Positions 25,213 to 38,550 of a stretch of 64,000 nucleotides of DNA are shown piece after piece. A program made the translations under genes and the position numbers. The stretch comes from Lamellibrachia columna. Taxonomy: Eukaryota; Annelida; Polychaeta; Sabellida; Siboglinidae. Location: assembly GCA_963662155.1 (NCBI GenBank), contig OY759262.1, positions 14,070,782 to 14,134,781 of the forward strand. Direction: 5' to 3'. The notes under the pieces were generated by a model. It searched no databases and was not told the DNA's origin. It saw nothing but the letters and a program-made list of their open reading frames with translations. Within the stretch, counting starts at the first letter, position 1, and each line of letters starts with the position of its first letter.

Positions 25213-28200
25213 GTAGGAATGTCCACGATGTATAAATTATATCTAGTTGTTTAGAAGATTGATATGTAGTCATATTTAAAATTGGACAAGCTTTGTGAAA
25301 AAGTAAGGCAATATAGGAAAAGCTGTGTGTATTGCAATATAATTTGCAACGTCATGCTTTTCGAATATTGAAGTTACTGATATTTCCAGTGTTATGCTAG
25401 ATTGTGATTATATATTATTATAAAGTGGAGCAAGCCGTCTATTCAGAATGAATACGCAGTAACATTAAAGTATCCCTTTAGAGACAAAGCCACCCATGGA
25501 AACATTGGATTGATCATTTATATTTCAATACGTGTTTATCTGATGTCAATTATTGATCTTGGAATGTGTGGTTGACCTGGATGGCTTGTTCACTAGTGAT
25601 AAGCACTGGACATAAAACCATTGGGAAAAAAAAAAATTCTGTTTATTTTACTATGATATCAAGGTCTGTGGAGGTGTGTGTACTTGTTATAAATAGGAAT
25701 CAAGAAGTATGGATACATATACCGTTACAGTGTTGGTTTCAGAGTGTGTTGTTCTATTTCTGATGAATATTGCTGAGCTATTTCCAAAAACAAATTTCCT
25801 GTAACCTCTATTTGTCAGAAAAAGCAAACATGCTAGTGTTTTTTTTGTGCTATAAAAAGTCCCCCGCGGCTGTGGTAGATCCCAATTTTGTGTGAATGCC
25901 TTAATGTAGTACTGAATATTTCTATACATTATGACATCTTTATTTGCTCCTGTCAATATTAATAATGACGTCAGGTGTGTTGATGCATTCTAGATGAACG
26001 TGAGATGGTACAGAAGAAGACATTTTGCAAATGGGTGAATTCGCATTTGTCCCGTGTTGGGTGTCGTGCACAAGATTTGTATGTGGACTTGCGAGATGGC
26101 AAATTACTCATCAAACTGCTGGAAGTGTTGTCAGGCGAAAGGCTGGTGAGTGCATTAAATGCTGTTTGTTTTATTGATAAATAAATATTAATCTGGTTAT
26201 TGTTGCATTCTCTTAATAAGTACTACAAATAGAGATATTTGAGAGGTGTACAATTCCCTGGAAGAATTATGTGGTTGTTGTCTCTTAATTTATGAATGTG
26301 TGATGCTAGTTGCCCATGCCATGTCTTTAGCCACTCTCTTATTTCCAGTTATAAAGAATCAAAATAATATTTAATAGCATTATAAAATTACCTTATCTAG
26401 ATATTATAACTAACCGTGGATAAAGGGGGAACTTTTAGAAAGGTACAGTCAAACTGTGCCTGAAAGGCAAAATGGATAGCCCATTAAAAATTAACACCCA
26501 TAAAACAATAAAACGGTTGGTTTGACACCATGCCCATCAAAAGCTAGGTGTAGGTATAATGAAGTTTCATGATGCCCAAGGCCCCATTCTTTTGTCAGCA
26601 TGAAATGGATTAGATGTGCAATGCAAATTGATAAACACATAATTTAACCTGTTAGTGTAGCTATTACTTTGGGCTTTTATCTAAGATACACTGGTTTGCA
26701 CTGCAAATATTCTGTTGTTATTTCTGAGAAGACGACTATTCTGGCACATTTTCTACAAAAGCACAGTTGTTTGCAATAAACAACATACAGATACTTTGGT
26801 ACACACTGCACAACAGTCATTGTAGTGTGACTGATGCGTGATTTGCTTTGAAATGTACATCTGGCAATTGATGTTACATGCTCTGCTTAATTTGCCAAGT
26901 GCTAAAAGAAGACAGACACTGCAGCTGTAATGCAGCAGTTTGCCAAATTGGGTAAATATGTCAGCTGAATTTGGCTTACCTGTGAATGAATTTGGTGTTC
27001 TACCTTCTGATGTAAGAGCGGTACTGGATTGTTGGGAGAGCTCAAATGGGGCATTCCATCAGAAATCAACCAAAATGAGAAAATCTTTTTATGTATAACT
27101 CATATTTGTTAATACATTTTTTTCTTACTAATGGATGCACTTTTTTTTTAACCACACATCAAATCATAGGGCTGTAGCTTGAATAGTTTCTGAGTTCTGG
27201 CCATTTAAAATTTTGCAGATTCTTTAATTTTTGCAGATTTTTTGAAATCAAGAAGATTTCTTGCTCTAGTTAATAAAATACCAAGAACTCAAAAACTATT
27301 TGTCGTAAAATATCTAAAAAGTTTAAGATTGAATTATTCTGAAAATATAGTTAGTAAGTAGATACCCACTAAACTAGATGATTATTGCCAGTATCCTTGA
27401 CAATAGAGGATTGCAAGTTGGATGTTGTAACGTAACACAACAATGAAATACAGATTGTTGAAAAAAAATTCCCCATTTTTATATACACAATTTGTTCCAA
27501 TATATTTACATTTTACAATAATGGGTATGATTTTTGGCACTAACTTCTTGTTCACATTATACTAGGGCATTACAGAGACCATTTGTATGTGTTTGCTTAG
27601 TTCTGTTCCACAATTGCTCAAGTATAGCCACTGAGTCATTGGTTAAAATTGAAGTAAATTCTGAGACAAACTTTTTTACTTTTGGTTGATTTCTTTGATT
27701 TTTTTGCATTTGACAACAATATTTGCATAATTTTCTTACTGGAGATGGAATAGGTAGATATAGCAGCTATAGGATTTGATATTGTGTTGTAATCTGTTGA
27801 TTGGATAAAAACAAAATGTCTCCATCTGAAAAAAAATTCAACATAAAGCCATTTGAATAGGGAATCCAAATATTGTGCATTACACAGGCATTATACTTCA
27901 TATAAAAAATAAATGGAAATTTTAGCTACATGGCCACATAGCAATTTTGGCTGCTAAATATAGGCCACTTTTCACTATGTATCAAATCAGCATCTCATAA
28001 ACTAATCAAGATAGAAACTTCAAACTTCTCATATACCTAGATATGTAGGTGTGTTATTGATCCAGATGAGATTCATTTGTGTTCTAACATGTTTTATTGT
28101 TGAAATATTAAATTAAAAATTATTTGTTGGCTCAATTTTTTTTTGCATAAAAAACAATTTCAATGGGAGATTGTTGGAGACCTAATGTACAGAAGTGGAA

Positions 28201-31200
28201 CTACAGTATTATCATCAACATACCAAATTGGGAATACCAAATCTCAGAGTTCTTGCACAAATGGTTTTTGAGTTATTGGTATTTTAAGTAGAACAAGAAA
28301 TCTTCATGATTTCTGAAAATTGGCAAAAATAACAGAATCCGCAAAATTTGAAATGGTCATAACTCGGAAACTATTCGAGTTACAGTCCTATGGTGTGGTT
28401 ATTCATGTGTGGTTATATTGACCTGTGGATTAATTGGCAAAATTTTGCCCCAAATGTGGTTGGAATAATCGTGTATGTCTGGTCCTCACTAGTCATAATC
28501 TGGGGTGGGTTGGCTGGAATGCCTAATTGCAACCTCATGGGTAATATATGGCATCTTGCGTAAAATTAATGAGCAGTGGTGTAAATATTCAATAGTTTGA
28601 AGTCGGAACAAGTTCTATACACCAGGTGGTGTCTGGGTTGGAACCATGCTTATTCCTCCTTTTGATTACGCAGAACCCAGGGGAGTACTGGGTATTGATA
28701 GTGCATGCAGGCCTGGCTAGATAAAACAATACGTGACTGTGTCATTTTTTTATATAGATTGAAATATTATGTCTGGACTATCACATGTAGTGACTTCATT
28801 TGCTCCATTGTAGCCTGTCATGATAAGCAGTTGGCATTAGCAGAATGTTGATGTTTGGTGCTTCTGGGATGCGTAAATCATGTCCTAATCTTGGTTATGC
28901 TTGTTGTATTGATTTCCATCTCACTACTAAAGTGTACTTTCAGTGTCAAAAACACCAGCATTGCTGATTGTCTGCAAGTGGTAGATTTATCACAACTGGG
29001 TTTGGCGATGACTGTCCAGCATCACGATTACCATGAATAAATATGGATATGGATTAATTTCACATAATGCTGTGTTGGCATAGGATGTAAAACAGCAGCT
29101 GCTCGTAGCGCTGTGGCCAGTTATTGATCAGCCAGTAAAACTGGCATTGTCCTGGCTAGAGCAGGTCTGTTGGATGCCCATATTAATATGCAGCATCAGT
29201 GTGCCATGTGCCAAGATGGCAGATTTAATGTGATTTTGTCTGTTATTTTTATCACTGTATACTGTTTCTGCAAGTCTGGTCTTCCTTGGCTGTAACCTCA
29301 TTATGCCCTTAAATCATTAAATCATAATTAGTTCCATGGTGTATAACTCCTGTGCATTTATAAGCTGGCGAGGTGAGGTGGCCCTGTGCGGTTGCTTGGT
29401 GAGTTTTCTGCTGGAGCTAGGCTTGTCCCTGAACAACTGAATGCTGAGGAAGCATTTGAAGGATGCTATTTTGTGTGTTGAATGCATCCATCAGATGCAG
29501 GTGGCCTATTACATTGGTTCTCTATGTTGCCAGAGTGGCCTCACATCGACAGTTGAATGACCAAATTACCTTGGTACAGTTCTGTGAATGAATCGCAGAC
29601 ATACTGGAACCCCCGGAATTAATAATTTAACATTATTCATGCACACAGCAGTGCTGTGCTGGTGATTGTGGTACCCTTGCTGTGCACAGCTCTAAGTTTC
29701 TCAAACTAATTCAGTTGTTAGTATGCTGGAGGCATGGATATTCTAAGCATACAATGAAAGACATTATGATAGCCATATCAGTATCTATAATCAGACTATT
29801 GTGCCTTATCAGGGTGAAGATCAGTGGAAGATATTATGTGGGTGTATTCTCCCTGTAGTGCACTTTGTAACTTGTAAGAGTCAGTGTAAAGCCCTTGACA
29901 ATGGGTGTTCAACAAGTCTCCATTGACTTTGAATGCCTCAGGCCCTTGTTGTGTCATGCTTGAGTAGTCACGGGCGAAGTCTACAGATATACATAGATAC
30001 TCTCACAATAACTCGTGCAGTGTGTTGTGTCTATGACCATCTATTCTTATAAATAATGTAATTTGAGTATTCCAAACATATCGTATTCTCGTTAGTGTAG
30101 ATGTATGAATATTGTATTGTAGAATGGTATTCAGTAAGTTACATAAAGCTGCGTAAGGTTATATAAAGCTGTTTATTCCTTTTTTGTATTTTGGTAAGCA
30201 TTCACATAGGTTGGATGTTCATTTGAAAGATGCACTGCTTAAAGTAATTCTAATTCTACCTCCCAGACAACTTCAAGACTACTTATGATTTAATTAACAG
30301 TTGTTTATGAGAATATCCTGCCCATGCAGATCAACTAAAAATATGCCTTAATTGATAAGTGCTATGGCACACAGAAGTGTGTATATGTTTCACGCCACAA
30401 TTGGCTTTTTCACCAAATACAAAACACTCAATGTCTGATAAATAAGCAGGCTGCATTTTATGTTTTATAGCCTCGACCAACAAAAGGAAAGATGCGCATT
30501 CATTGTCTAGAGAACGTGGACAAATCTCTGAGCTTCCTCAATGAACAGCGAGTTCATCTGGAGAATGTAGGTGCCCATGATATTGTTGATGGCAATCCAC
30601 GCCTCACTCTTGGACTTATCTGGACCATCATCCTACGTTTCCAGGTAAGAGAAGTTAATTATGTTATACATTTTTTTTTTTTTTGAAAGCCAAATGCTGC
30701 AGCACCTGTGAGTGATGAATTAACAACTTAATCACAACTGCAGGTGATGTAAATAAATATTGTATTTTTCTTTGTTGTGTCATTTTATTGTGATAAAGTT
30801 GTTGCTCTTTGGTTATCAGCTGTGGAAACTAAATATTTTACACTGATGACAGCCAGTGTAGTGCTGTTTCTAGGTGCTTTTAGGGTAAGTTTTTAACATG
30901 CAGGATATTAGTGCATGTTGTTATATCAATTATCTACACCATATGAAAACATCCCGAGGTTAGATTAGGTCTAGTGCATTTGGCATAATTGCAGCTTAAT
31001 TTTGATGCACATTACTGGAAGGAAGGGAGAGGACTTACAGTTAGGTTTGTACTGTGGACCCTTTAATGACTGCTCTGTGGAATCCTACCCTGGCCAGGAA
31101 TGTGGGGTTAGCTGAACCTCTTCTTAACCCTTATCCAACCATTGGACCCCCCAGGGGCTGCAGTGCAGGAAGTACACAGTTTGATGCTGGAGGAGGCAGG

Positions 31201-34200
31201 ATACTTTGGGGAATTCACTGACCTGGCTGCTAGCAAATTTATGCAGTTGCTTGTTGCTAGGCAACCAGATAACTGGTGATTGGTTGTCTGGGAATGGAAT
31301 GCCAGTGACTGGGAGCCTAGGATTGGGGGAGGAGTGCCCAAGAATGTAATGGGGAGAGGAGCAGGGTCAAGCTTGGGTGGCTGGTTAATGGGAGTGGCAC
31401 TCCACCTAGTAATAGTCCAGCAGATGATTGTTAAATTATTGTAGTGAAATAACTTGTCATAAATGTGACCAATTATTTCACTACAATAATTTAACAATTA
31501 TTTAACAGTTATCCCATGGAAAAACAAACAGCAGATATGTGTATAAAATAGGTACTCTTCTGTGTACAAATATAGAACCTTGCTAAGTACAGCAGTTTTC
31601 CACATTAAAAAAAATGACAATAAAAAATAAAACAGCTGATCTAATGATCAACCATAGGTGACAAAGCCTTGAATCATGACAAACCATCAAACAAGCTAAG
31701 ACCTATAATAACAACCACTTTCAGTCTTCGTATGAGTCTCCCGTTCCATAGTTAACACTGAACGTTGATTTTAAATTTCATACTGCTCAGTGTATTATTT
31801 ACAGTTTATTAAATGCTTTTGTTTTACACTTGAATATTTGTATAATCAAGGTTTCCATATGAATTATCCTGTTGTCATTGGGACAAATAAACTTCCTGAT
31901 TCCTATAATATTCTAAAAATATTATTGAAGTGGGCTCCTCTCAAAGTCTACCAACCCCTATAAATAACCCCAAGGTCGCAATTTATCCCCCAAGGTCCAT
32001 CTTTATTGTAATGTTTCTGTCCATAACCTACCTGATTTTGGAATACTTTCTCAACAACAATCACAAAACTAAAAACCCAGAGTCCCTTCTAGAAATCATC
32101 AGGAAGCTTGCCACCTCATCCATCTCAACCATCTTCTGACAAGTGGGAGCACAAGCATTGGCAGGTGGGCCGTCCCCAGTGACTCACAGCTGTCTTGAGA
32201 CAGTGCCTGCCATCAGCACAAACTAGGAAAGCAAGCAGGCCACACTGCTAAATATAAATCCCTGCGTATGCAAACACTAAGCCAGCAAAACCACTATCAA
32301 AATACATATAGAAAATTTTAATTAATAATGCGAAGAACTGTCCCCCAGTGTATGTGCAGAAACCCCAAAAAAATGTGTTAGCCCAAGAAGTTGCTCTTTG
32401 GAGTAAACTGATCTCAGTTGCATTTGACTTAAACTGTTAAATATATTTTTTTTTCTATAAAAACATTGTAACTTAGGGGTGGGTTATCACATTTAGTTAC
32501 CAATTATTTTGTAAAAGTGGTGGATAGTTTAGTTTTGATTACACTCAGTTAGTAATAATATAAATCATAGCTGAACTGTTTGAATGTAAACATTGTTGCT
32601 GGTCAAGAAAATTTACAATGATGTGCCTGTTTCAAATTCATTATTAGCTGTTGGATTTTTGCCCCCATGGACCCTACTTGTGTGTTTACTGTCACCAGTG
32701 GCTGTTCAGTGTGACCCTTGCCCTACTGACTTGCGTGCATGTGTGTGTGTGCACATGTGATTTAGATACTGCAACTATTTCAGTGTGTAAATAATCACCC
32801 GGGGAAAGTAGTGACACAGACCAGAGGTCCAGTTCAACAACATTGACCCAGGCAATGTGCTATGCTATGCTAGATAAGGTCTGTGTAGCTGCCTACCATG
32901 ATGGCAAGGAGGAATGGGGTCAGACCGGTGTTTGACTCCATGCACACCCCTGCTGTAGTAGTGGGTGGGTGAATGTGTCACTTGCGTCCATCGCATTGGT
33001 ACAGCATTGGTACAGCGGTACACGCCCATCTGCGCTGGTAGAATAATAAACACTTTCTGTGCAAAGCACCTGTTGGAAAAAATTATAAATCCGCTCAGTT
33101 TAACCCATTAGACCCCACACAGTGAATTAAGCGTGTGCTGCTTTTCCCCGGGCAACTGAGGCAGATTTTGAAAATTATGGCTGCTTGTAGTTTTTAATTT
33201 AAGCTGTAGCTTCAAAAGTATTGATATCTTATAATTGCAAGTTATGTTTATTTTGAAGCAAATTGAATTATTTATGCAATGGTGTAACTGTGGTATATAT
33301 AAGCTTGTTATATGTTGTCATTCTGATGTGTGGAACTTCGGAAATAATTTTTTTTAACAAATATTGAGAGTGAAGTTTGACATGATAGTTATATTTTATT
33401 ATAATAACATCACCAACTGCTGGCTCCACACAAGGAAATGTTCTTCCTATGCATGGTACTGCACAAAGAATCCAATTTTGCACAAATGCACATTGCATGT
33501 CAGACATCCAAAGCATGTCTCAATTGCACGTCCAGATGGCCGTTTCACTCCGTTTTCACAACACAACTGACAAGCTCATTTTGATGACGATGAGTTGTTG
33601 GAGTTCTCATCAGGGATGTCATCACTACTATTACATGCCACCTGAAACAAACAAACAGCTACAGTAATGAAAACAGAATAAGAATTTTTATGCATTTGTC
33701 ACATGTCATATCCAACACAACAATGTCAAATTATCATTTTTACAAGCAGCCAATAATGACATGACTTTTTTAAAGTTTACTAATATCTGAAATATAGATA
33801 AATATAATTAATTACAAAGACCACTGACACCGTCAATATAATAAAATTGTCAACAATGTCCAAAGGCAAAGCAACAACACCACCCATCCTGGCACCGCCC
33901 AGGCCAGGGCTTGATTCAAGCCTTGAATGTTTACATGCTCGTCGGGCCAGATTTTTCTGTTTTATTTACTCATTTGCTTTATAATTCATTATATAACAAC
34001 ATGCACAATTAACCACATAATCTAAGCCGAGTAAATGGCACAAAACACAATGTCAGTGTTGAAACAGTCGACAAGCTGAATAAGACGGTGACCAGGCTAC
34101 TCTTGGACGAAGAAAACCAACCGACGCCATCTTCAATTTATCGCTCACTCAGTCAAAGATCGAGCCACATATAAATCTTACCTCCACATCCATCTCAGAA

Positions 34201-37200
34201 GCACTTTCATCTGAAGATTCATCCCTAAAATCGTGCAAACTTCATCTGCAGTGAACGCATCTGTTCTACGAGAAACGGCCATTTTTAAAGCCCACCAGTG
34301 CTCGACTTCAAACGCGATTATCTCCGAAATTTTCAATACAACCATATGTTAATTTTACCCACAATTCATAGCTAAGATATGTAGAATTCCGCTAGTTTTA
34401 GTTTCATATCAATCCACCCGATGACGCCACCTCCACAGCCTTTTTTCCCAGCGGATGCTTTTGGGTGCCGTGGGGAAAACAAGGTCGGACGCTTTCGGAC
34501 GCGTGGGGTCTAATGGGTTAATGGTCCTTGTTTTGTGGCAATTTTCTGCAGTTACAAATGCGGGTCTGCACTGGTGTTTTGGGTCGAGGGCTAGCATTTA
34601 AAACGGTGCACTTCATATCATAATCTGTCTGTCTGGTAAATAGTTATAATTCTCTAATAAAAAAAAACTCAACTGACACCAAATGAACTGGTTTCTATTT
34701 GTCTGGCGACAATCATTTGTGTATAATTCTTTAATAAATAAGCAACATGGAGAGATAAGGAAAGAAGTACCACACTTGAATGTCTGTTTACTAGCTGTGA
34801 AGCATAGAGGAAGCATTCACACTGGTGTCTCCTCACAAACAGCACCATCAATTCTGCCTGCAGTGAGCTGGCTGACCTACATGGAACACTGTCTACATGA
34901 AACAGTGTCTGTCATAAATCTTGCTTGCTACCTGGTTGGGAACAACACCACAGGGACTGGGCACAAGTGCCTATTTAGTCTGCTTGATTGCTTCAAGATG
35001 CTGTCCTACTGCACTTGATTGAAATTCCCATTATAGATGTGTACAGTCATCAAGGCTGGACTCCAGCAATCTCAGATGTCAACACACAGTTGTGAAAGCA
35101 GTTTTAATGTATGCACTGGAAGCTGGGACAGCTTTCATTTGCCTGCATTATTGATTAGGTGTGTCACTAGCATTTCACTTGTGGCTTGGTTCAGTGGTGA
35201 TTACCCTGCAGCAAGCTGTCACCGGGTCCCATAGGCTGACACACAGTTACAGAGGCTGAATTATTTATTGTTGCCATATCATTATGGCTTGTTGCTGAAC
35301 TATATGTAGGGCTGCAGTTTGGTTTCCCAATGAAAACAAAGAACGTAAAATATATGCATTATGCTATTTAAATGCCTGGTCCCGCCTACCCACAGTGCAG
35401 ACACACACTGACAGCTAACATGGTCTGACTCACCAGCTGCCAGTCATGTCTGTCTTGTCTGGTAGCCATATTGACATTGCACCTGTTATTCTTCATCGGA
35501 CCTTGTCATGTGTTTTTGGCAGCTGTTCAGCCAAGTGTGCACAGTACTTGCAATCTGTGCATACTTGTCCTTGCTCCCTCCCACACATACTTTTGTCACG
35601 GGGCACTAAAAGCAGCAATTGCTCAAGGTCAAATCTGCCATAGACAATGTGGACCTAAATGTCTTGACCTCTGTGCTGCAGCGCAATGGGAAAGCACTGG
35701 ACCCAATCTCGGAACCAGGCTTGATCCTCCTATGGCCATTTGAAACCTGAGTAATTTCATTCAGTCCCTACAGCTTCCCTGTTGCTTCTGTTCCTATTGG
35801 CCTAGTTCACTCTGTAAAAATGAGCACCTGGCTGGCCATATACATTGTTGGAATCGTATGAACTAATTATTGCTTTGCTGTGGTGATAAGGAAGATGCAT
35901 TTTCACATGGTATTTGGTCACAATAACTGTGAGCATGGGGTCCCCAGTAATTGTGAATTAACGGCAGTAAGATTGCATTGGTCCATAATTGTTGACACAG
36001 TCACTCCTCTGTGAACTAGGTGCATGCATTTTTAAATGGTATTTGGGTCACAATACCTGTGAGCATGGGGCCAATAGTTGTGAATTAAAGACAGTAAGAT
36101 TGCATTGGTCCATAATTGTTGACACAGTCACTCCTCTGTGAACTAGCTGCATGCATTTTCACATGGTAGTTGGGTCACAATACCTGTGAGCATGGGGCCA
36201 ATAGTTGTGAATTAAAGACAGTAAGATTGCATTGGTCCATAATTGTTGACACAGTCACTCCTCTGTGAACTGGCTGCATTACATTTACTTAGTTGTGAGA
36301 CATGCCAGCAAGCTATTTGCCCCCCCCCCCCAGACACAGCTACATTCTGCACTGTTGATTGGATCCCTTCCAAATTATGTGCATGCATTCTTAATGGCTC
36401 CCTTAATTGAACCCTTCTGGCAAATATTAGCCAGGCACAGGAAGTTCTTAATACACAACTTTGGGGCTTTCTGATTTGTTGATAAATAATACATATATAA
36501 CATAATCATATAAGGTTGTTAAAATATTTATGATTAAATTATATTTTTTAGAATGTTAGTAGTAATTTTGGCACTATTTGTTATCCAACGTCATAAAATC
36601 GGTGCAATTTATGAAGGTAATATAGATTGTATGCATTTTGCCAATTTCAACAACAGTAACTAGTGTATTTCTAATATAACATAATTTAAAAAAAAATTAC
36701 TTTAGTACTAATAAGCAATTACAACTGTCAAACCACCTATATATGACAAACAATTTTGATATGGCTTTTAGACTATTACAGACCTGAGAAATAATTACAT
36801 GATATTTAAGAACGTCATGTTTATTATAATATGGACAAATTAACATAAATTGAGGTTATTTGGTACTTAATGGTTTTTTACTAAGTAACCTCTGTATTAG
36901 ATCTGCCACCATAATTGTTAAAAGTTACAAATCACCGCAGCAGTTCGACAGCTGGTAGGTGGTACAACAATATGGAATAAACCCTAAAACAAACATCATT
37001 AAACAGGTTACCTTTCAGTACGGTGTGCCTGAAATTATCCAGTGATTTCGTCCAAAACAATCTCGCATAGTTATCTGATAGAGACAAAAGTTATATTGGG
37101 CAATAGTACTCAGGTATCATTGTCCCAGCTCTCTCTGCTGTTTAAATAGCATCTGCTGTAGACAGTTGTTGAACTATGTGATTGAGAAACGTGATTGAGT

Positions 37201-38486
37201 AGTCTGGCCACATATATTGCATGGCTGAATCATTCCTAGACAAATTGCGGCTCTGTTTGGGTGACCAGGTCTGGCAGAACTATTGTGCAATCTTTGAACA
37301 TGTTTCACATGTGCTGCTTGTTGTAAATGTTCTACGGTTTTAACTTGGTTGTTTTCATTGAATACTTTTAAAAATAGACATGTATATGGATACAAATTGT
37401 AACTTTTTGGGTGTGCATCTGAGCAATGACGTTTTGTGGTAACTTCTCAGTATAGACCGGGTAATAAGAAATAGGTTACTTACCCATTTTTTTTTTAGGT
37501 TACTTACCTTATAAGCCAATAGAGTGCTAGTTTCGTTAGTTGGTGTGATGGGATGGGATATGTTCTTGTTACTCACATAGATAGTTGGTATTGGCTGCCT
37601 CCCGGTGCTGCCTTATTACACAGGTGTTGTGTTGATTCTTTCAGATCCAGGATATCACTATTGAGCAGTCTGAGACGAGGGAGACGAAGTCTGCAAAGGA
37701 TGCCCTGCTGCTCTGGTGCCAGATGAAGACCGCTGGCTACCCCAATGTCAATGTGCGCAACTTCAGCACAAGTTGGCGGGATGGACTCGCATTCAATGCA
37801 CTCATTCACAAACACAGGTGTGCCACATTCTGTTATTTCAAAAACAAAAAAGCATTTACTGATTCACTCACCAACGACATGATTTGCCCATACAGTAGAT
37901 GATAGCATTATTTCTGAGTGACTGTTGGCATTATTTGTGTATAAAATATGAAAGCTAGATTACTAATCCATTATTTTTCAGTGATGTAGAAACTGAAAGC
38001 TAAGTGTGTAAGATTCCACAGGTACTCTTTTCTGAAGGATCGACCTTCCAGAATTGTGGTTCAGGAATGTGAAAGTTTATATGTACTTGCAAACAGGGCG
38101 GGGGAGGGGGCAATCAGAAGCTCCTGAGAAACAGATTCAGTTTGTATGTACTTGCAAACAGGGCGGGGGTGTGGGGCAGTCAGAAGCTCCTTAGAAACAG
38201 ATTAAATTTTGCAGTTTCCCTGTGCATGCATTGGTTCTCTAATTGCAAAGGAGTGCCTCTTCATCACTTCTGTTTTGGGAATTCACAGAACTGGTGGTAT
38301 AATAGTTTTTGTGCTTCATTGTACCAAGAATGTGTCATTTGTTTGTGTTATAAATTGCATTCCTCTGGTAGTGTCTGATGAACAAAGCAATATGTTAGCA
38401 GTATTATTCTTTTGTCCCTCATTTTCTATGTTTTTATTAAGAAAAATTATTTAAACTTGTTTTTACATTTTTTATGGATTGAAAAT

Positions 38487-38550
<64 letters not shown>

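Larger units (their letters stand above)
30645..37644 (+). other. Spectrin intron 3 (7.0 kb)
   Basis: The largest intron of the gene in this window. Apart from the hairpin, the piggyBac-type element and the 127-bp repeat listed separately, it is unique AT-rich sequence. A GC-richer patch occurs at 31.0-31.4 kb. I found no alternative exon. Confidence 0.6.

Noticed and set aside
31930..32139. 69-codon ORF with a hydrophobic segment in spectrin intron 3
   Set aside because: No homology recognised, no splice sites in phase, and composition is that of AT-rich intron.
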